Positions 35,066-44,155 of a stretch of DNA of 64,000 bases are shown in pieces. Both the position numbers and the translations under genes were made by a program. The notes beneath the pieces were generated by a model. It did no database searches. It saw only the letters and a program-made list of their open reading frames with translations, and was not told the DNA's origin. Origin of the DNA: XYB1-FULL-44-23 sp964502885. GTDB taxonomy: Bacteria; Patescibacteriota; Microgenomatia; CAZETR01; Amesbacteraceae. Position 1 is the first letter of the stretch. Each line of letters opens with the position of its first letter. Location of the stretch: contig CAZCXU010000001.1 in NCBI GenBank assembly GCA_964502885.1, positions 62,001-126,000 of the forward strand. Direction: 5' to 3'.

Positions 35066-37312
35066 ATGGACAAAGCATACGACCACAAAAAATATGAGGA
35101 CCAAATCTATGAGATGTGGGAGACTAGTGGGGCATTTAAACCTGCAGCAACCGGAACTCCATATACAGTTCTAATGCCCCCACCAAACGCAAATGCATCC
35201 CTGCACGCCGGCCATGCGATGTATACCATTGATGACATTGTTACCAGGTGGAAAAGAATGCAGGGCTACTCGACGGTGTGGATTCCAGGAATGGATCATG
35301 CAGGGTTTGAGACGCAGTTTGTTTATGAAAAGAACCTGGCTAAAGAAGGTAAATCGAGATTGAATTTTGACCGGAAAACCCTATATAACAACATCTTCCA
35401 GTTTGTAAAAAACAATTCGGGTTTGATATACAAACAGTTTCGGAAACTAGGGTTATCCGCTGATTGGGACCGCAGCGTATTTACTCTAGACAGACGTGTA
35501 GTCGAACGGGTTTATGAAACTTTTAGACGGATGGAAAGAGAGGGTAAGGTTTACAGGGACAACTACATGGTGAACTATTGCACACACTGCGGAACTTCCC
35601 TGTCTGAACTCGAAGTTGATCACGAGGAAAGAGTGGATCCGCTGTACTACTTAAGGTACGGCCCTTTTGTGTTGGCCACAGTAAGGCCGGAAACAAAGTT
35701 TGGAGATACAGCTGTGGCGGTTCATCCGGGCGACAACAGGTATACAAGTCTGGTAGGTAAGGAGATTGAAGTGGATGGGTTGATTGGAAAATTCAAGGTG
35801 AAAGTGATTGCAGATGAAGCTGTTGATCGGGAGTTTGGAACAGGAGCAGTAAAAGTAACCCCAGCACATGACCCGACTGATTTTGAGATGGGGAAACGTC
35901 ACAATCTGGAAATAAAACAGGTAATTGGTCTTGATGGGCGATTAAACGAAAAGTCTGGTAAATATGCGGGTTTGAAAGTAGCTGAGGCGAGAAAGGCTGT
36001 TGTTGCGGATTTGCAGAGTGCTGGCTTACTGGAAAAAGTTGATGAGAATTACAAACACGCGGTATCCATTTGCTACAAGTGTAAAAGAACGCTCGAACCC
36101 ACAATCATCCCTAACTGGTTTGTACGCATAAACGATTTGAAAAAACCAGTTATTGAAGCAGTAAATCGTGATGAGGTGAGGTTTTTTCCTAAGAAATTTA
36201 AGAGATTAATGTTGGACTGGTTAAAGAGAATGCACGACTGGCCCATCAGCCGGCAAATTGTCTGGGGAATTCGGATTCCGGTGTGGTATGAGTTGGATTT
36301 TCAAAAAGAAAATATTTGGGCGGGATGGCTGGATAAAGAGGGAAAGTTTCAACAATCATCTGTTAGTCATGCTCTGAAACAGGGCACTCCCCTATCGGAA
36401 ATTGTGGACGGGCTGCAATGGATCAGAACCAGCACAGGAGAGTCGGCCCCCAGATATGTGGTTTCAGAGGAGAAACCCGCGGACGGAAAAATATATTTGC
36501 CGGAGACAGACACCTTTGACACCTGGTTTTCCTCCAGCCAATGGCCACTAGTAACCCTGGATGAACATGAGTTTGCCACAAGATTCCCTTCCGATTTCAT
36601 GGGCACATTGGAGGATATACTCCCCTTTTGGATTTCACGAATGATTTTGTTTGGAGAATATGTGAAACAAGGTGTTCCATTTAAACAGGTGTACTTGTGG
36701 TCAAAAGTGACTGATAGCAAGGGGCAAAAAATGAGCAAAAGCAAAGGAAATGTGGTCAATCCGGTTGATTTTATTGATAAATACGGAGCTGATGCGGTAA
36801 GAATGGCTCTTGTTTTTGGTGTCGCTCCAGGGAGCTCAATCCCCTTTTCCGAAGGCAAAATTAGGGGCATGCGTAATTTTGCTAATAAACTTTGGAATGT
36901 GGCACGGTTTGTCTTTACGACTATTCAGGATACTGCTCAAGGAGAAGCAATTTCCAACGAAGTACAAGAATCTTTGAATAGCCGTCTGGAGACAATTAGA
37001 CAAAAGTCGGAGCTGGTTCAAAAAAAGGTCTCATTAAGTTTAGAGCACCTACGTTTCAATGATGCTGCAGAATATATCTATGAATACGCCTGGCACGAAT
37101 TCGCTGACAAAGATTTGGAATTTATAAAGACAAGAATTAATTCTGGAGCACGAGTAAATGGCAGGTCAAAAAAGGATCTTACGGCTGCATTAATCAATAT
37201 TCTGACAAGTGTTCACCCGTTAATGCCGTTTGTTTCAGAGGCAATCTGGCAGGAGGGTATCAGACAAAATCTATCAGGATTTACAGGAATGCTAATAAGA
37301 AAAGTCTGGTAG
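35066..37312 (+). CDS. valS: Valyl-tRNA synthetase, short form
   Basis: A 748-residue class Ia synthetase charging tRNA-Val. PPPNANASLHAGHAMYT holds the HIGH-type motif (HAGH). MNYCTHCGTSLSE and ICYKCKRTL are zinc-type Cys pairs. The editing (CP1) region has TVRPETKFGDTAVAVHP. TDSKGQKMSKSKGNVVNP is the KMSKS loop, followed by the anticodon-binding helical domain. The usual C-terminal coiled-coil arm of bacterial ValRS (full length 880-950) is absent, as the protein stops after the anticodon domain. Expression is controlled by the T-box ahead of it. Convergent with rplY. Confidence 0.95.
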   Translation: MDKAYDHKKYEDQIYEMWETSGAFKPAATGTPYTVLMPPPNANASLHAGHAMYTIDDIVTRWKRMQGYSTVWIPGMDHAGFETQFVYEKNLAKEGKSRLNFDRKTLYNNIFQFVKNNSGLIYKQFRKLGLSADWDRSVFTLDRRVVERVYETFRRMEREGKVYRDNYMVNYCTHCGTSLSELEVDHEERVDPLYYLRYGPFVLATVRPETKFGDTAVAVHPGDNRYTSLVGKEIEVDGLIGKFKVKVIADEAVDREFGTGAVKVTPAHDPTDFEMGKRHNLEIKQVIGLDGRLNEKSGKYAGLKVAEARKAVVADLQSAGLLEKVDENYKHAVSICYKCKRTLEPTIIPNWFVRINDLKKPVIEAVNRDEVRFFPKKFKRLMLDWLKRMHDWPISRQIVWGIRIPVWYELDFQKENIWAGWLDKEGKFQQSSVSHALKQGTPLSEIVDGLQWIRTSTGESAPRYVVSEEKPADGKIYLPETDTFDTWFSSSQWPLVTLDEHEFATRFPSDFMGTLEDILPFWISRMILFGEYVKQGVPFKQVYLWSKVTDSKGQKMSKSKGNVVNPVDFIDKYGADAVRMALVFGVAPGSSIPFSEGKIRGMRNFANKLWNVARFVFTTIQDTAQGEAISNEVQESLNSRLETIRQKSELVQKKVSLSLEHLRFNDAAEYIYEYAWHEFADKDLEFIKTRINSGARVNGRSKKDLTAALINILTSVHPLMPFVSEAIWQEGIRQNLSGFTGMLIRKVW

Positions 37313-37339
37313 GGAAGAAGGCTGATTTGGAGAGGATTA

Positions 37340-38017
37340 TTATTCCGGTTTTTCGGCTTCTTTCGTTTGTTCGGTGTTCTTTTCGGGGGCTCCATCTTCG
37401 ATGGGGGCAACTTCTCCCTCGGCAGGTGTCACGGACGGAACAATCTCTTCTTTGGCTAAGGCTTCGATCTGCACTATGGTGTTTTCCGGACTTGTCACAA
37501 TCTTCAAGCGTGTAGTGTCGAGACTGAGGTCTCCTACAGTAATATGAGAGCCTACCTCAGCAAGACTGGAAACATCGACTTGAATATTCTCAGGCATATC
37601 CGCAGGTAAGGCTTCGATCTCTACTTCATGCAGTTGCTGAACCATAATTCCCAACTTGTCTTTTTCTGCCAAAGACTCCCCCACGAGGACAATCTGAACA
37701 GGGGCAGTAACCTTTTGCTTAAGATCTACCTGATGAAATGCAACATGAAGGACATCCGAAGTCACAGGGTCTCGTGACACCTGACTTACAAAAACAGGTC
37801 TGGGATCTTTTTCGGAATCAATATGCAAATAAGCCAAACTTGACTCCCCCACTTTGGCATAAAAAGCGGCAAACTCCTTAGTGTTTACCTGGATGTCCAA
37901 GCTGGTTATTTTGTTCCCAAAAACATTAGCTGGAACTGTACCACCTAAACGAAGACGTTTTACTTTTCGACCGACAAGTTCCCTTTTTTGGCAATTAAGA
38001 TAGTGTTTTTCGGCCAT
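37340..38017 (-). CDS. rplY: 50S ribosomal protein L25 (general stress protein Ctc type)
   Basis: A 225-residue two-domain L25/TL5/CTC protein that binds 5S rRNA. The N-terminal L25 domain has LNCQKRELVGRKVKRLRLGGTVPANVFG and DVLHVAFHQVDL; the C-terminal TL5 domain has VQQLHEVEIEALPADMPENI, VGSHITVGDL and IVQIEALAKEE. An acidic Glu/Ala/Pro-rich tail (about residues 190-225) follows, as in many CTC proteins. The start follows the DUF4012 stop by 4 bases, so the two are probably co-transcribed. Confidence 0.92.
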   Translation of the reverse strand: MAEKHYLNCQKRELVGRKVKRLRLGGTVPANVFGNKITSLDIQVNTKEFAAFYAKVGESSLAYLHIDSEKDPRPVFVSQVSRDPVTSDVLHVAFHQVDLKQKVTAPVQIVLVGESLAEKDKLGIMVQQLHEVEIEALPADMPENIQVDVSSLAEVGSHITVGDLSLDTTRLKIVTSPENTIVQIEALAKEEIVPSVTPAEGEVAPIEDGAPEKNTEQTKEAEKPE

Positions 38018-38021
38018 ATAC

Positions 38022-40121
38022 TCAGTTATTCAAGATGAAATCAATGCTAAGCCTTAGTGGCTTTGAGCTCTGCGTATTATAACTGAGCTCGCCTGCTCTA
38101 GCAACTACAGGCGGATAATAGGTTGTCGAGTGCCAACTTGGAGGAAAATTTATCGTGGAAGTCAAACGAGAAGTTGATCCTGGCTGATTTAGGAAATGAA
38201 GGAGGTAAGTAAATCTGGCAGAAACAGAACTTTTTTCCTCAAATTGAAGTTGGAACTCTGTGATTGCGTCAAGTTTTGGAATCTTAAACCCAAGCAGACT
38301 GATTCCTGACTGAAAATCTGGCTGGGAAACACTAATTGGCCAGGCAACTGACCCTGTGAATGATTTTTTAATACTAATATTTTTTGATACTAACACCCAG
38401 AAGTACTCATCTCCCAATGCCTTGGACAGGCGGAAGTTGAGGGAGTGGGTAATCCCCCCACCGGGCAACAGTACAGTTTCCAAATGATAGTTTGGCGCCA
38501 TTACTTCAGAAGATGTGGATGTAACTGATGGATAAATTACCGAACTAGCACAAGGAAGATGAGAGGTGCAAATTGGCATCGCGACTCCCCCACTCCAATT
38601 TATGTGTTGTAAAAGTGTGTCGCTGACGGATTGGTAGGAAATCAGGATGTGCCGGTTTTCTACCTGTCTGAATAAATAAACCAGGTCTGACATAGTGTCG
38701 GGTGTTCCAGTATTTAAATTTGTAAGTTTCTGCCAATCCCCCTCAGACAAAGAGAATACAAGGTCGGGGGACCAATTTTGAGATTTCTCAACAAACCAGG
38801 CGGCATACCTGGCTGAGAGATGAAAATCCGGTGAGTAATTATGATTGGAAAAATTCCAGATGTTTTTTTCGTAGATATCCTGAAATCCAGCTGGGCTTTG
38901 AATCAGGCCATCGATAGACTCAGCTATTTGTTGGGGAGTTTTTTCACTTATGACTGAAATGCGGCCAGACATGATTTGCAGTAATTTCAACGACTTTACG
39001 ATTCCCCCATCTGATGACATGCTGGGGTTTTCTTTTATAAGAGCTAAGACATTAATCGGCCGAGATCCGTCAATAATTTGTTGATACGAATTTCCAAGAT
39101 ACACCAACTTACCTATATACGAGAGTATCTCTTTTGTAGTTATTTTGACTGACTGCAGACTGGAACTGCTTGAATTGAGCGATGAAACTGTCGAAAGTTT
39201 TTCCTGAAAATCTGCAAATGCTGTACGAGCATGTAGTAACTGGCTCATAAGTGTCTGAGAATTGAATGATTGATTAGTAGCAGCTTGATTGACTTCTCTG
39301 ATTGACAAATAGGATTGGCTTAATAGGTCAGACAGGTTTTGCGCTAGCGACAATGGGAGTGGGTAGTTAAACATCATAGAGAAAAACGGGGAAAGGCCTG
39401 ACGCTTTTATTAAAGGCCATGATGTTTTTTGGGCCACCGCAGACAACTTGAGAGCAGATCCAAAATCTGTTTTTGCATAATCGCTCAATGCGAAACCCAA
39501 AACAACCTGAAGTGACACTGTGTAGACAAGCAATAGCAATACGAAAACAACAAACGACCGAATTATTATTTTTGACCAAGAAATAAATATGTTATGTCTG
39601 CGAGGTTTTTCATAAAGTCTTTTTACGAGTACCGGTGATGCCTTAGATGGGGCAGGAAGTTGTGTCAGGTTGTGCAAATTCTTTTTCAACAATAGCAGCA
39701 AAGAGTCCGGAAGTGGATTGTCTGCCGGCACCGGCACCACTTCAAACCGCAACGGATACCTGCGGGCAAACTGAGCTACAAACTGAATCGCTGTCTGGAC
39801 CATATGAGTGGTGGTGCTTTCAACTACCAAAATCAATTTGGCGTTTTGAGAAACAGCTCCAACGAGTAGGTGATGCAAATATGAAGTGCAGTATATTGAC
39901 TGATTCAATGAGGGAGGACCAAACCCAACAAAATGATAGATGCACGAGAGGTGCAGGGGTGTCTGATTTGGAGATGTGCTGCCGATTTCACTGTGAACCT
40001 GAATTGTCTGAAGACAGGAAAATTGTACTGCAAGGTTTTTTGAAAGTTGAGTGACCTCACCAGATATGAGGACTGAATAACGGTTTGTAACTTCATTTGC
40101 AACTAATAAATTCTTATGCAT
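38022..40121 (-). CDS. DUF4012-like membrane-anchored protein
   Basis: A 699-residue protein. An N-terminal cytoplasmic region of about 180 residues has LLVGAVSQNAKLILVVEST, reminiscent of a Rossmann-like domain. One membrane segment (about residues 192-215) and a long extracellular part follow. VLALIKENPSMSSDGGIVKSLKLLQIMSG resembles the DUF4012 signature (LLLQNNMELRPTGGFIG-type), and the C-terminal beta-rich domain (VTSTSSEVMAPNYHLETVLLPGG) is the usual second half. DUF4012 proteins accompany polysaccharide genes; function unknown. ATG 40121 is seven bases after a good promoter; an upstream ATG at 40157 lies within its -35. Confidence 0.65.
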   Translation of the reverse strand: MHKNLLVANEVTNRYSVLISGEVTQLSKNLAVQFSCLQTIQVHSEIGSTSPNQTPLHLSCIYHFVGFGPPSLNQSIYCTSYLHHLLVGAVSQNAKLILVVESTTTHMVQTAIQFVAQFARRYPLRFEVVPVPADNPLPDSLLLLLKKNLHNLTQLPAPSKASPVLVKRLYEKPRRHNIFISWSKIIIRSFVVFVLLLLVYTVSLQVVLGFALSDYAKTDFGSALKLSAVAQKTSWPLIKASGLSPFFSMMFNYPLPLSLAQNLSDLLSQSYLSIREVNQAATNQSFNSQTLMSQLLHARTAFADFQEKLSTVSSLNSSSSSLQSVKITTKEILSYIGKLVYLGNSYQQIIDGSRPINVLALIKENPSMSSDGGIVKSLKLLQIMSGRISVISEKTPQQIAESIDGLIQSPAGFQDIYEKNIWNFSNHNYSPDFHLSARYAAWFVEKSQNWSPDLVFSLSEGDWQKLTNLNTGTPDTMSDLVYLFRQVENRHILISYQSVSDTLLQHINWSGGVAMPICTSHLPCASSVIYPSVTSTSSEVMAPNYHLETVLLPGGGITHSLNFRLSKALGDEYFWVLVSKNISIKKSFTGSVAWPISVSQPDFQSGISLLGFKIPKLDAITEFQLQFEEKSSVSARFTYLLHFLNQPGSTSRLTSTINFPPSWHSTTYYPPVVARAGELSYNTQSSKPLRLSIDFILNN

Positions 40122-40128
40122 TTGTTTA

Positions 40129-40157
40129 TTTATAGCGGGCCATGAAGCGAGGTGCAA
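40129..40157 (-). promoter_or_regulatory. Promoter of the DUF4012-rplY unit
   Basis: On the reverse strand TTGCAC (40157-40152), 17 bases, TATAAA (40134-40129), then seven bases to ATG 40121. The -10 is preceded by CCCGC, similar to the CTCGC before the -10 of the 70-base repeats. Confidence 0.55.
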
Positions 40158-40163
40158 CAGATA

Positions 40164-40288
40164 TGCGGGAAAATGCTAGTTAACAATATCTGTGTACTTA
40201 CACATAATTTATACCTGATACTTACAGTATTTCGAGGCTAAACTTTTCTTGTTAATGTAAGTACATCAAAAACATGAAAATTCCCGCA
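40164..40288. repeat. 125-base region of nested inverted repeats
   Basis: Outer arms TGCGGGAA (40164-40171) and TTCCCGCA (40281-40288) and inner arms TGTACTTAC (40193-40201) and GTAAGTACA (40257-40265) are perfect inverted repeats. A further ACTTAC at 40220 repeats the inner arm. The region fills the space between rnhA and the DUF4012 promoter. It may be a large hairpin, a miniature element remnant or a binding region; no coding potential is seen. Confidence 0.5.
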
Positions 40289-40323
40289 AGTTTAATTCGA
40301 ACTTACCAAATCATTTTGTCAAT

Positions 40324-40755
40324 CTAATTCGCGTCTAAACATCGGTTTACCAAAGCATCCGGGGCGAAATTCTGTTCACGGGGAATATGGTTAAAACTGA
40401 CCTGAACATGATGTCTTGTAGAAAGGGAATTCAGCTGGCTTTTGACTTGGGACGCTAGTTGCTGCAATGAATGATCTTTGATGCGATAAACCCCATTTAA
40501 TTGGTTAACTATCAATTGCGAATCCAAATAAATTGAAATGTGTGAAACAGGATTTCCCGGTAGAGCAGTGGCCAACCAAGACAGAGCAAGGAGTACGCCG
40601 CGATACTCGGCTTGATTGTTGGTAGTTGTACCCAAATATTGATAGTCACTGAAAATGACTTTTCCGGAGATGTTGGCGGCAACAAAAGCACAGGCTGATG
40701 GGCCAGGGTTCCCTCTGGATCCACCATCACAATTTATGGCGATGTGTCCATTCAT
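40324..40755 (-). CDS. rnhA: Ribonuclease HI
   Basis: A 143-residue enzyme degrading the RNA strand of RNA/DNA hybrids. The four catalytic acids are in place: INCDGGSRGNPGPSACAFV (Asp), TTNNQAEYRGVLLALSW (Glu), SIYLDSQLIVNQLNG (Asp) and QNFAPDALVNR (Asp). REQN with HIPRE matches the short RNase HI/RnhA-like subfamily without an extra N-terminal domain. RNase HII is also encoded in the window, so both RNase H types are present. It ends just before the 125-base inverted-repeat region. Confidence 0.92.
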   Translation of the reverse strand: MNGHIAINCDGGSRGNPGPSACAFVAANISGKVIFSDYQYLGTTTNNQAEYRGVLLALSWLATALPGNPVSHISIYLDSQLIVNQLNGVYRIKDHSLQQLASQVKSQLNSLSTRHHVQVSFNHIPREQNFAPDALVNRCLDAN

Positions 40756-40859
40756 AGATTTTTCGGCGATCGTACAGTCTCGCTGTGTTTTTTCTGTCGA
40801 GATAATATTTTTGATTTTATATTAAAGAGTCAATATATACTGGTCGAAATGTTATTTTG

Positions 40860-42086
40860 TTATCGGTTAGCTGTTTTAATAGTTTCCTGCTGTTTTGAAC
40901 CCACGACAGATAAGCCTGTCAGAATCATAATTAAAAGAAAATTTTGATGTGAGGTTAACCAATAGTGATCAAAAAATCCACTAAAAAGGATGAATGTCCA
41001 AGAAAAAAGGTGGTTGACAGATAAATTGTGCATCAGCTTCGCGATGCCCCAGCATAAAGTGACTATCACCACCAGAAATGGAATAACCCCCAATTCAGTG
41101 ATTAGCAGTAGATAAGTGTTGTGTATAGGCTGCGAGGACACAGCGTAAATATTTGGGAAGGAATTGATTGACACATAGACGTAAGCCCCCAGTCCAGTCC
41201 CCCAAACAGGATATTTATTTATCAGGTTTTGCCAAATAGGAAGCTGATTTAGGCGACCAGATAATGATAGCGGGCGAAGCTGAATCCAAACTTGAACAAT
41301 AAGACCCAAAACAATCATGCAGACAAAAAGCAATTTGGGACGATGTGTGCATGTTAACAAACAAAACGATAATAATGCCGCCACCACCGTACCAAATGAC
41401 CCAGTCAAAAAAATCGCCAACAGACCCAGCAGAATAACAAAATGAGTAAACCCTTTTTTTTGAACCGAATGTGTGTGTTTAGGAAAAAGTAACATCAAGC
41501 AGACAGCCAAAAAGCCGGCCAGGGCGTTTGGATGGGGAAATGTGGCGTAAGATCGAAGATGTGTACCAAAGTACGGGAGTGTATGTTTGGCGACTGCTGA
41601 GGAGGATAATGACAAAGGTCGTTCTCCCAGATAATAGAGAAGTCCACCCACTTCACCAGACAAGTAGAACTGAGAGACTGACAATAAAGATAACCAAAGT
41701 ACTGTAAAGGGCAAGATGCGGAAAAATACTTTTGAAAAATAATCCGCAGAAAGCACATAGGAATATATAAAGCATAAATACAGGAAAAATATTGTTACCT
41801 TGTACAGAGATAACAGAGGCACTCTTGATGTGTTTAATACAAATAGCAGGATAGCGATGAACAGTAAAACCACGACTCGAAATCTTTGACGGAAAAAAGT
41901 GGGATTACGAGGTAGTCGAATTAAGAGAATTAGCATAACCAAAAGATCGACAAAGTAGATAGCAGGCGAGAGATAATCTACCGGAAGGCCGAATGGATGC
42001 GAAAAATTTGGCCATAAGTGATAAGCCAACTGAGAAGGAAAAATCAGAACAAAAAGACCAAACAGAAATCGCTCTAGTTTATACAT
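40860..42086 (-). CDS. O-antigen ligase/polymerase-like membrane protein
   Basis: A 408-residue protein with about eleven or twelve membrane segments. The large external loop near residues 280-335 has KYPVWGTGLGAYVYV and PIHNTYLLLITELG, the Wzy_C/WaaL signature including the catalytic-type His. Such proteins join or polymerise lipid-linked glycans outside the membrane. It is likely the ligase or polymerase for the envelope polymer made by the glycosyltransferases in the window. A TATAAT box (42102-42097) lies ten bases before the ATG, next to a 70-base repeat. Confidence 0.8.
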   Translation of the reverse strand: MYKLERFLFGLFVLIFPSQLAYHLWPNFSHPFGLPVDYLSPAIYFVDLLVMLILLIRLPRNPTFFRQRFRVVVLLFIAILLFVLNTSRVPLLSLYKVTIFFLYLCFIYSYVLSADYFSKVFFRILPFTVLWLSLLSVSQFYLSGEVGGLLYYLGERPLSLSSSAVAKHTLPYFGTHLRSYATFPHPNALAGFLAVCLMLLFPKHTHSVQKKGFTHFVILLGLLAIFLTGSFGTVVAALLSFCLLTCTHRPKLLFVCMIVLGLIVQVWIQLRPLSLSGRLNQLPIWQNLINKYPVWGTGLGAYVYVSINSFPNIYAVSSQPIHNTYLLLITELGVIPFLVVIVTLCWGIAKLMHNLSVNHLFSWTFILFSGFFDHYWLTSHQNFLLIMILTGLSVVGSKQQETIKTANR

Positions 42087-42104
42087 GAATAGGCCGATTA
42101 TATA

Positions 42105-42172
42105 GTCATGTCAAAACAGAATGACTACATATCTTACACAAAACGAAAATTTTGTTTTGTGGTCGCTATAGT
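42105..42172 (+). repeat. Promoter-bearing repeat between O-antigen ligase and jag
   Basis: The copy begins GTCATGTCAAAACAG and ends TTTTGTGGTCGCTATAGT. Rightward it would be a promoter (TATAGT at 42167-42172) but it points into the 3' end of jag, so it may make antisense RNA or be inactive. CACAAAAC (42138-42145) and GTTTTGTG (42154-42161) form the best inverted repeat of the family. The leftward -10 of the ligase gene abuts its left end. Confidence 0.65.
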
Positions 42173-42189
42173 CTGAGAGGAAAAAACCA

Positions 42190-42651
42190 CTAAGCCTTGG
42201 CTGAAACGATGACACTACGGCTTCGACCAGTACCCTGAGAAGATGTGTCTACGCGCGGGTGGTTGGCTAAATACAAATGGACAATGCGGCGCTCAGAAGC
42301 GGGCATGGGAGGCAAAGAGTGAGGTTGTCCGGTGGCAATAACCCGAGACACTGCAGTATCGGCGAGGGAGTGGAGAGTAAACTGGCGGCGTTCACGATAG
42401 TCATTAACATTGACAGAAAGATTAAACCATTGCGAGTATTTGGCATGAAGATGTTGGTTGAGAATCAACTGCATCGCACCAAGATTTTCTCCATGATAAC
42501 CAATAAGAAGAGAAGGATTTTCGGTTTGAAGAAGAATCTGATAGGTGTCTGTTTCCTTGTCGTAATTCACTGTAGCGGTGACGTCAATAGAAAAGCCAAG
42601 ATGTGCAAGAAGCTCCTGGGCTTGGGCCAAAACATTCGATGTGTGATCCAT
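42190..42651 (-). CDS. jag: Jag/KhpB-like RNA-binding protein (KH-R3H)
   Basis: A 153-residue RNA-binding protein, normally a partner of KhpA and linked to cell-division and envelope control. The KH domain has PSLLIGYHGENLGAMQLILNQHL (GxxG-type loop, residues about 47-69). The R3H domain has DYRERRQFTLHSLADTA and MPASERRIVHLYLANHP. The usual N-terminal Jag domain is absent, so this is a short form. It follows yidC by one base, the classical arrangement. Confidence 0.92.
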   Translation of the reverse strand: MDHTSNVLAQAQELLAHLGFSIDVTATVNYDKETDTYQILLQTENPSLLIGYHGENLGAMQLILNQHLHAKYSQWFNLSVNVNDYRERRQFTLHSLADTAVSRVIATGQPHSLPPMPASERRIVHLYLANHPRVDTSSQGTGRSRSVIVSAKA

Positions 42652-42652
42652 T

Positions 42653-43477
42653 TTAGTCGGCTGATTTTAGCAAATTAAATCGTTTTAGCCAAGGTTTGAG
42701 CCCGCCCAATCCCGTGATAGAGTATTGCTGCATTGCTCCGGTCAGGGAAAAAACAAACCAATAAATTACCAGCCCAGCCTGAAATTGATACCCTACTACG
42801 AGGGTCATAAGCGGGAAAAGATAGACCATCTGGCGCTGTGCCTCTACTATTGCATCGTCGGACGACTCAGGTGTGCCATCGGCAATTTTTTTTGCTTTGG
42901 CGACTACAGGGGAAAGCATTAGGGAACTGATCAGTTGAGTGACTGCAGACAGAAAGAGAAACAGTCCAGGAATCGGGAGGGGGACGCCAGGTATATGAAA
43001 GACGTCGGCCCTGGTAAGATCCATATATAAGAAATCAGTAGTAAGCTTAAAATCAGAGGGGAGTTGATTGAAGGAATACAACTTATCACCGATTTCTGTC
43101 GCAATTTTTGAGGGATCTGCTTTGAGCACGATATTAAATACTGAGAAGAGAGCAATGAGTATGAGTATCTGAATTATCTGAGGCAAGCAACCTGAAGCTG
43201 GATTAAGTCCGTGTTCTTTGAAAAGTTGGGCTTGAGCCAGCATAAGCCCTTGTTTGTCGTTTTTGTACTTTTCCTTGAGTTTGGTAATTTCGGGGGCCAA
43301 TTCCTGAGTTTTTTTAGTTACTTTGAGTCCTGGTAAAACTAACGGGGTCATCACTATGCGGAGAGCGATTGTAAGCAAAATTATTGCTACACCCAAATTT
43401 CCGGTCAGTTGAAGGAAAAAAAATAAGGCGTTGAGCAACGGCTGTGTGAGTAAAGCGTCCCAAAGAGGTGCAAACAT
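42653..43477 (-). CDS. yidC: Membrane protein insertase YidC
   Basis: A 274-residue Oxa1/YidC-family insertase without the large periplasmic domain of Gram-negative YidC, as in Gram-positive bacteria. Seen: NLGVAIILLTIALRIVMTPLVLP, with the conserved Arg of the groove, the cytoplasmic coiled-coil hairpin KKTQELAPEITKLKEKYKND, NPASGCLPQIIQILILIALFSVF, LMLSPVVAK and YQFQAGLVIYWFVFSL. No lipobox Cys at the N-terminus is seen. It lies between yidD and jag. Confidence 0.93.
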   Translation of the reverse strand: MFAPLWDALLTQPLLNALFFFLQLTGNLGVAIILLTIALRIVMTPLVLPGLKVTKKTQELAPEITKLKEKYKNDKQGLMLAQAQLFKEHGLNPASGCLPQIIQILILIALFSVFNIVLKADPSKIATEIGDKLYSFNQLPSDFKLTTDFLYMDLTRADVFHIPGVPLPIPGLFLFLSAVTQLISSLMLSPVVAKAKKIADGTPESSDDAIVEAQRQMVYLFPLMTLVVGYQFQAGLVIYWFVFSLTGAMQQYSITGLGGLKPWLKRFNLLKSAD

Positions 43478-43482
43478 AGTGA

Positions 43483-43689
43483 TTATGGAAGGGGGTCAAA
43501 TCCGCCAGGGTGCCATGGATGGCAGCGAATAATTCTAAGAACACCCAACCAAACTCCGTGAAGGATACCATATTTTTCTATGGCTTGATAGGCGTAGCGA
43601 GAACAGGTCGGCTGAAATCGACAACCTAACCCTTTATGTGATAGGTATTTCTGGTAAAAGACTATGGATGAGAGCAGTAATTTGCGCAT
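43483..43689 (-). CDS. yidD: Membrane protein insertion factor YidD
   Basis: A 68-residue protein that assists YidC insertion. [31 protein letters not shown] has the conserved Cys and CRFQPTCS motif, then [24 protein letters not shown], the family ending. An amphipathic N-terminal helix attaches it to the membrane. The start overlaps the end of rnpA by 56 bases. Confidence 0.95.
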   Translation of the reverse strand: MRKLLLSSIVFYQKYLSHKGLGCRFQPTCSRYAYQAIEKYGILHGVWLGVLRIIRCHPWHPGGFDPLP

Positions 43690-43975
43690 GGGACAACCTG
43701 AGACAGGCTGGTTTGGGATAAATAATAATATCTAAGCCTTGATCTGGAATTATTTCTGCAATCTCATGATATAAAATCCGACGAAGGCGATTTCTTTGAA
43801 CAGCTTTTCTGGCAAGCTTTGCCGAGGTGACAACGCTATAACGATTTTGATCTCCTGAATTCAGACCAGTCCTTTTGCTTATCAATAAACTTATCGATGG
43901 GAATGAAAGATTTCTCCCTGACGACTTGACCTGCAAAAAACTCTTACGGGAAAGTCTATAAATTCGAGGAGGCAT
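43634..43975 (-). CDS. rnpA: Ribonuclease P protein component
   Basis: A 113-residue basic protein subunit of RNase P that helps RNA cleave tRNA 5' leaders. The signature [20 protein letters not shown] (about residues 51-70, the RNR motif) and the C-terminal [12 protein letters not shown] are present. It starts 9 bases after rpmH and overlaps yidD. The RNase P RNA gene is not in the window. Confidence 0.94.
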   Translation of the reverse strand: MPPRIYRLSRKSFLQVKSSGRNLSFPSISLLISKRTGLNSGDQNRYSVVTSAKLARKAVQRNRLRRILYHEIAEIIPDQGLDIIIYPKPACLRLSHAQITALIHSLLPEIPIT

Positions 43976-43984
43976 GCAAAGTCT

Positions 43985-44125
43985 TTAAGCTGTTAGGCGG
44001 CGGCGGCCAACTGCGCGACGGCGCTTAAGAACGTTGCGGCCAGTTCGGCTGCTCATACGACTACGAAATCCGTGCTTTCGGGCACGCTTGATCTTTTTCG
44101 GCTGAAAGGTGTGTTTCATTGCCAT
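43985..44125 (-). CDS. rpmH: 50S ribosomal protein L34
   Basis: A 46-residue, strongly basic ribosomal protein. Translation gives [20 protein letters not shown], then [26 protein letters not shown], which is the full L34 signature. A second Met at residue 3 would give the usual 44-residue form. It heads the leftward rpmH-rnpA-yidD-yidC-jag cluster; a TATAAT box on the reverse strand (44140-44135) lies nine bases before the ATG. Confidence 0.95.
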   Translation of the reverse strand: MAMKHTFQPKKIKRARKHGFRSRMSSRTGRNVLKRRRAVGRRRLTA

Positions 44126-44155
44126 AACGTGGCTATTATATCATTCCAGAATCTG

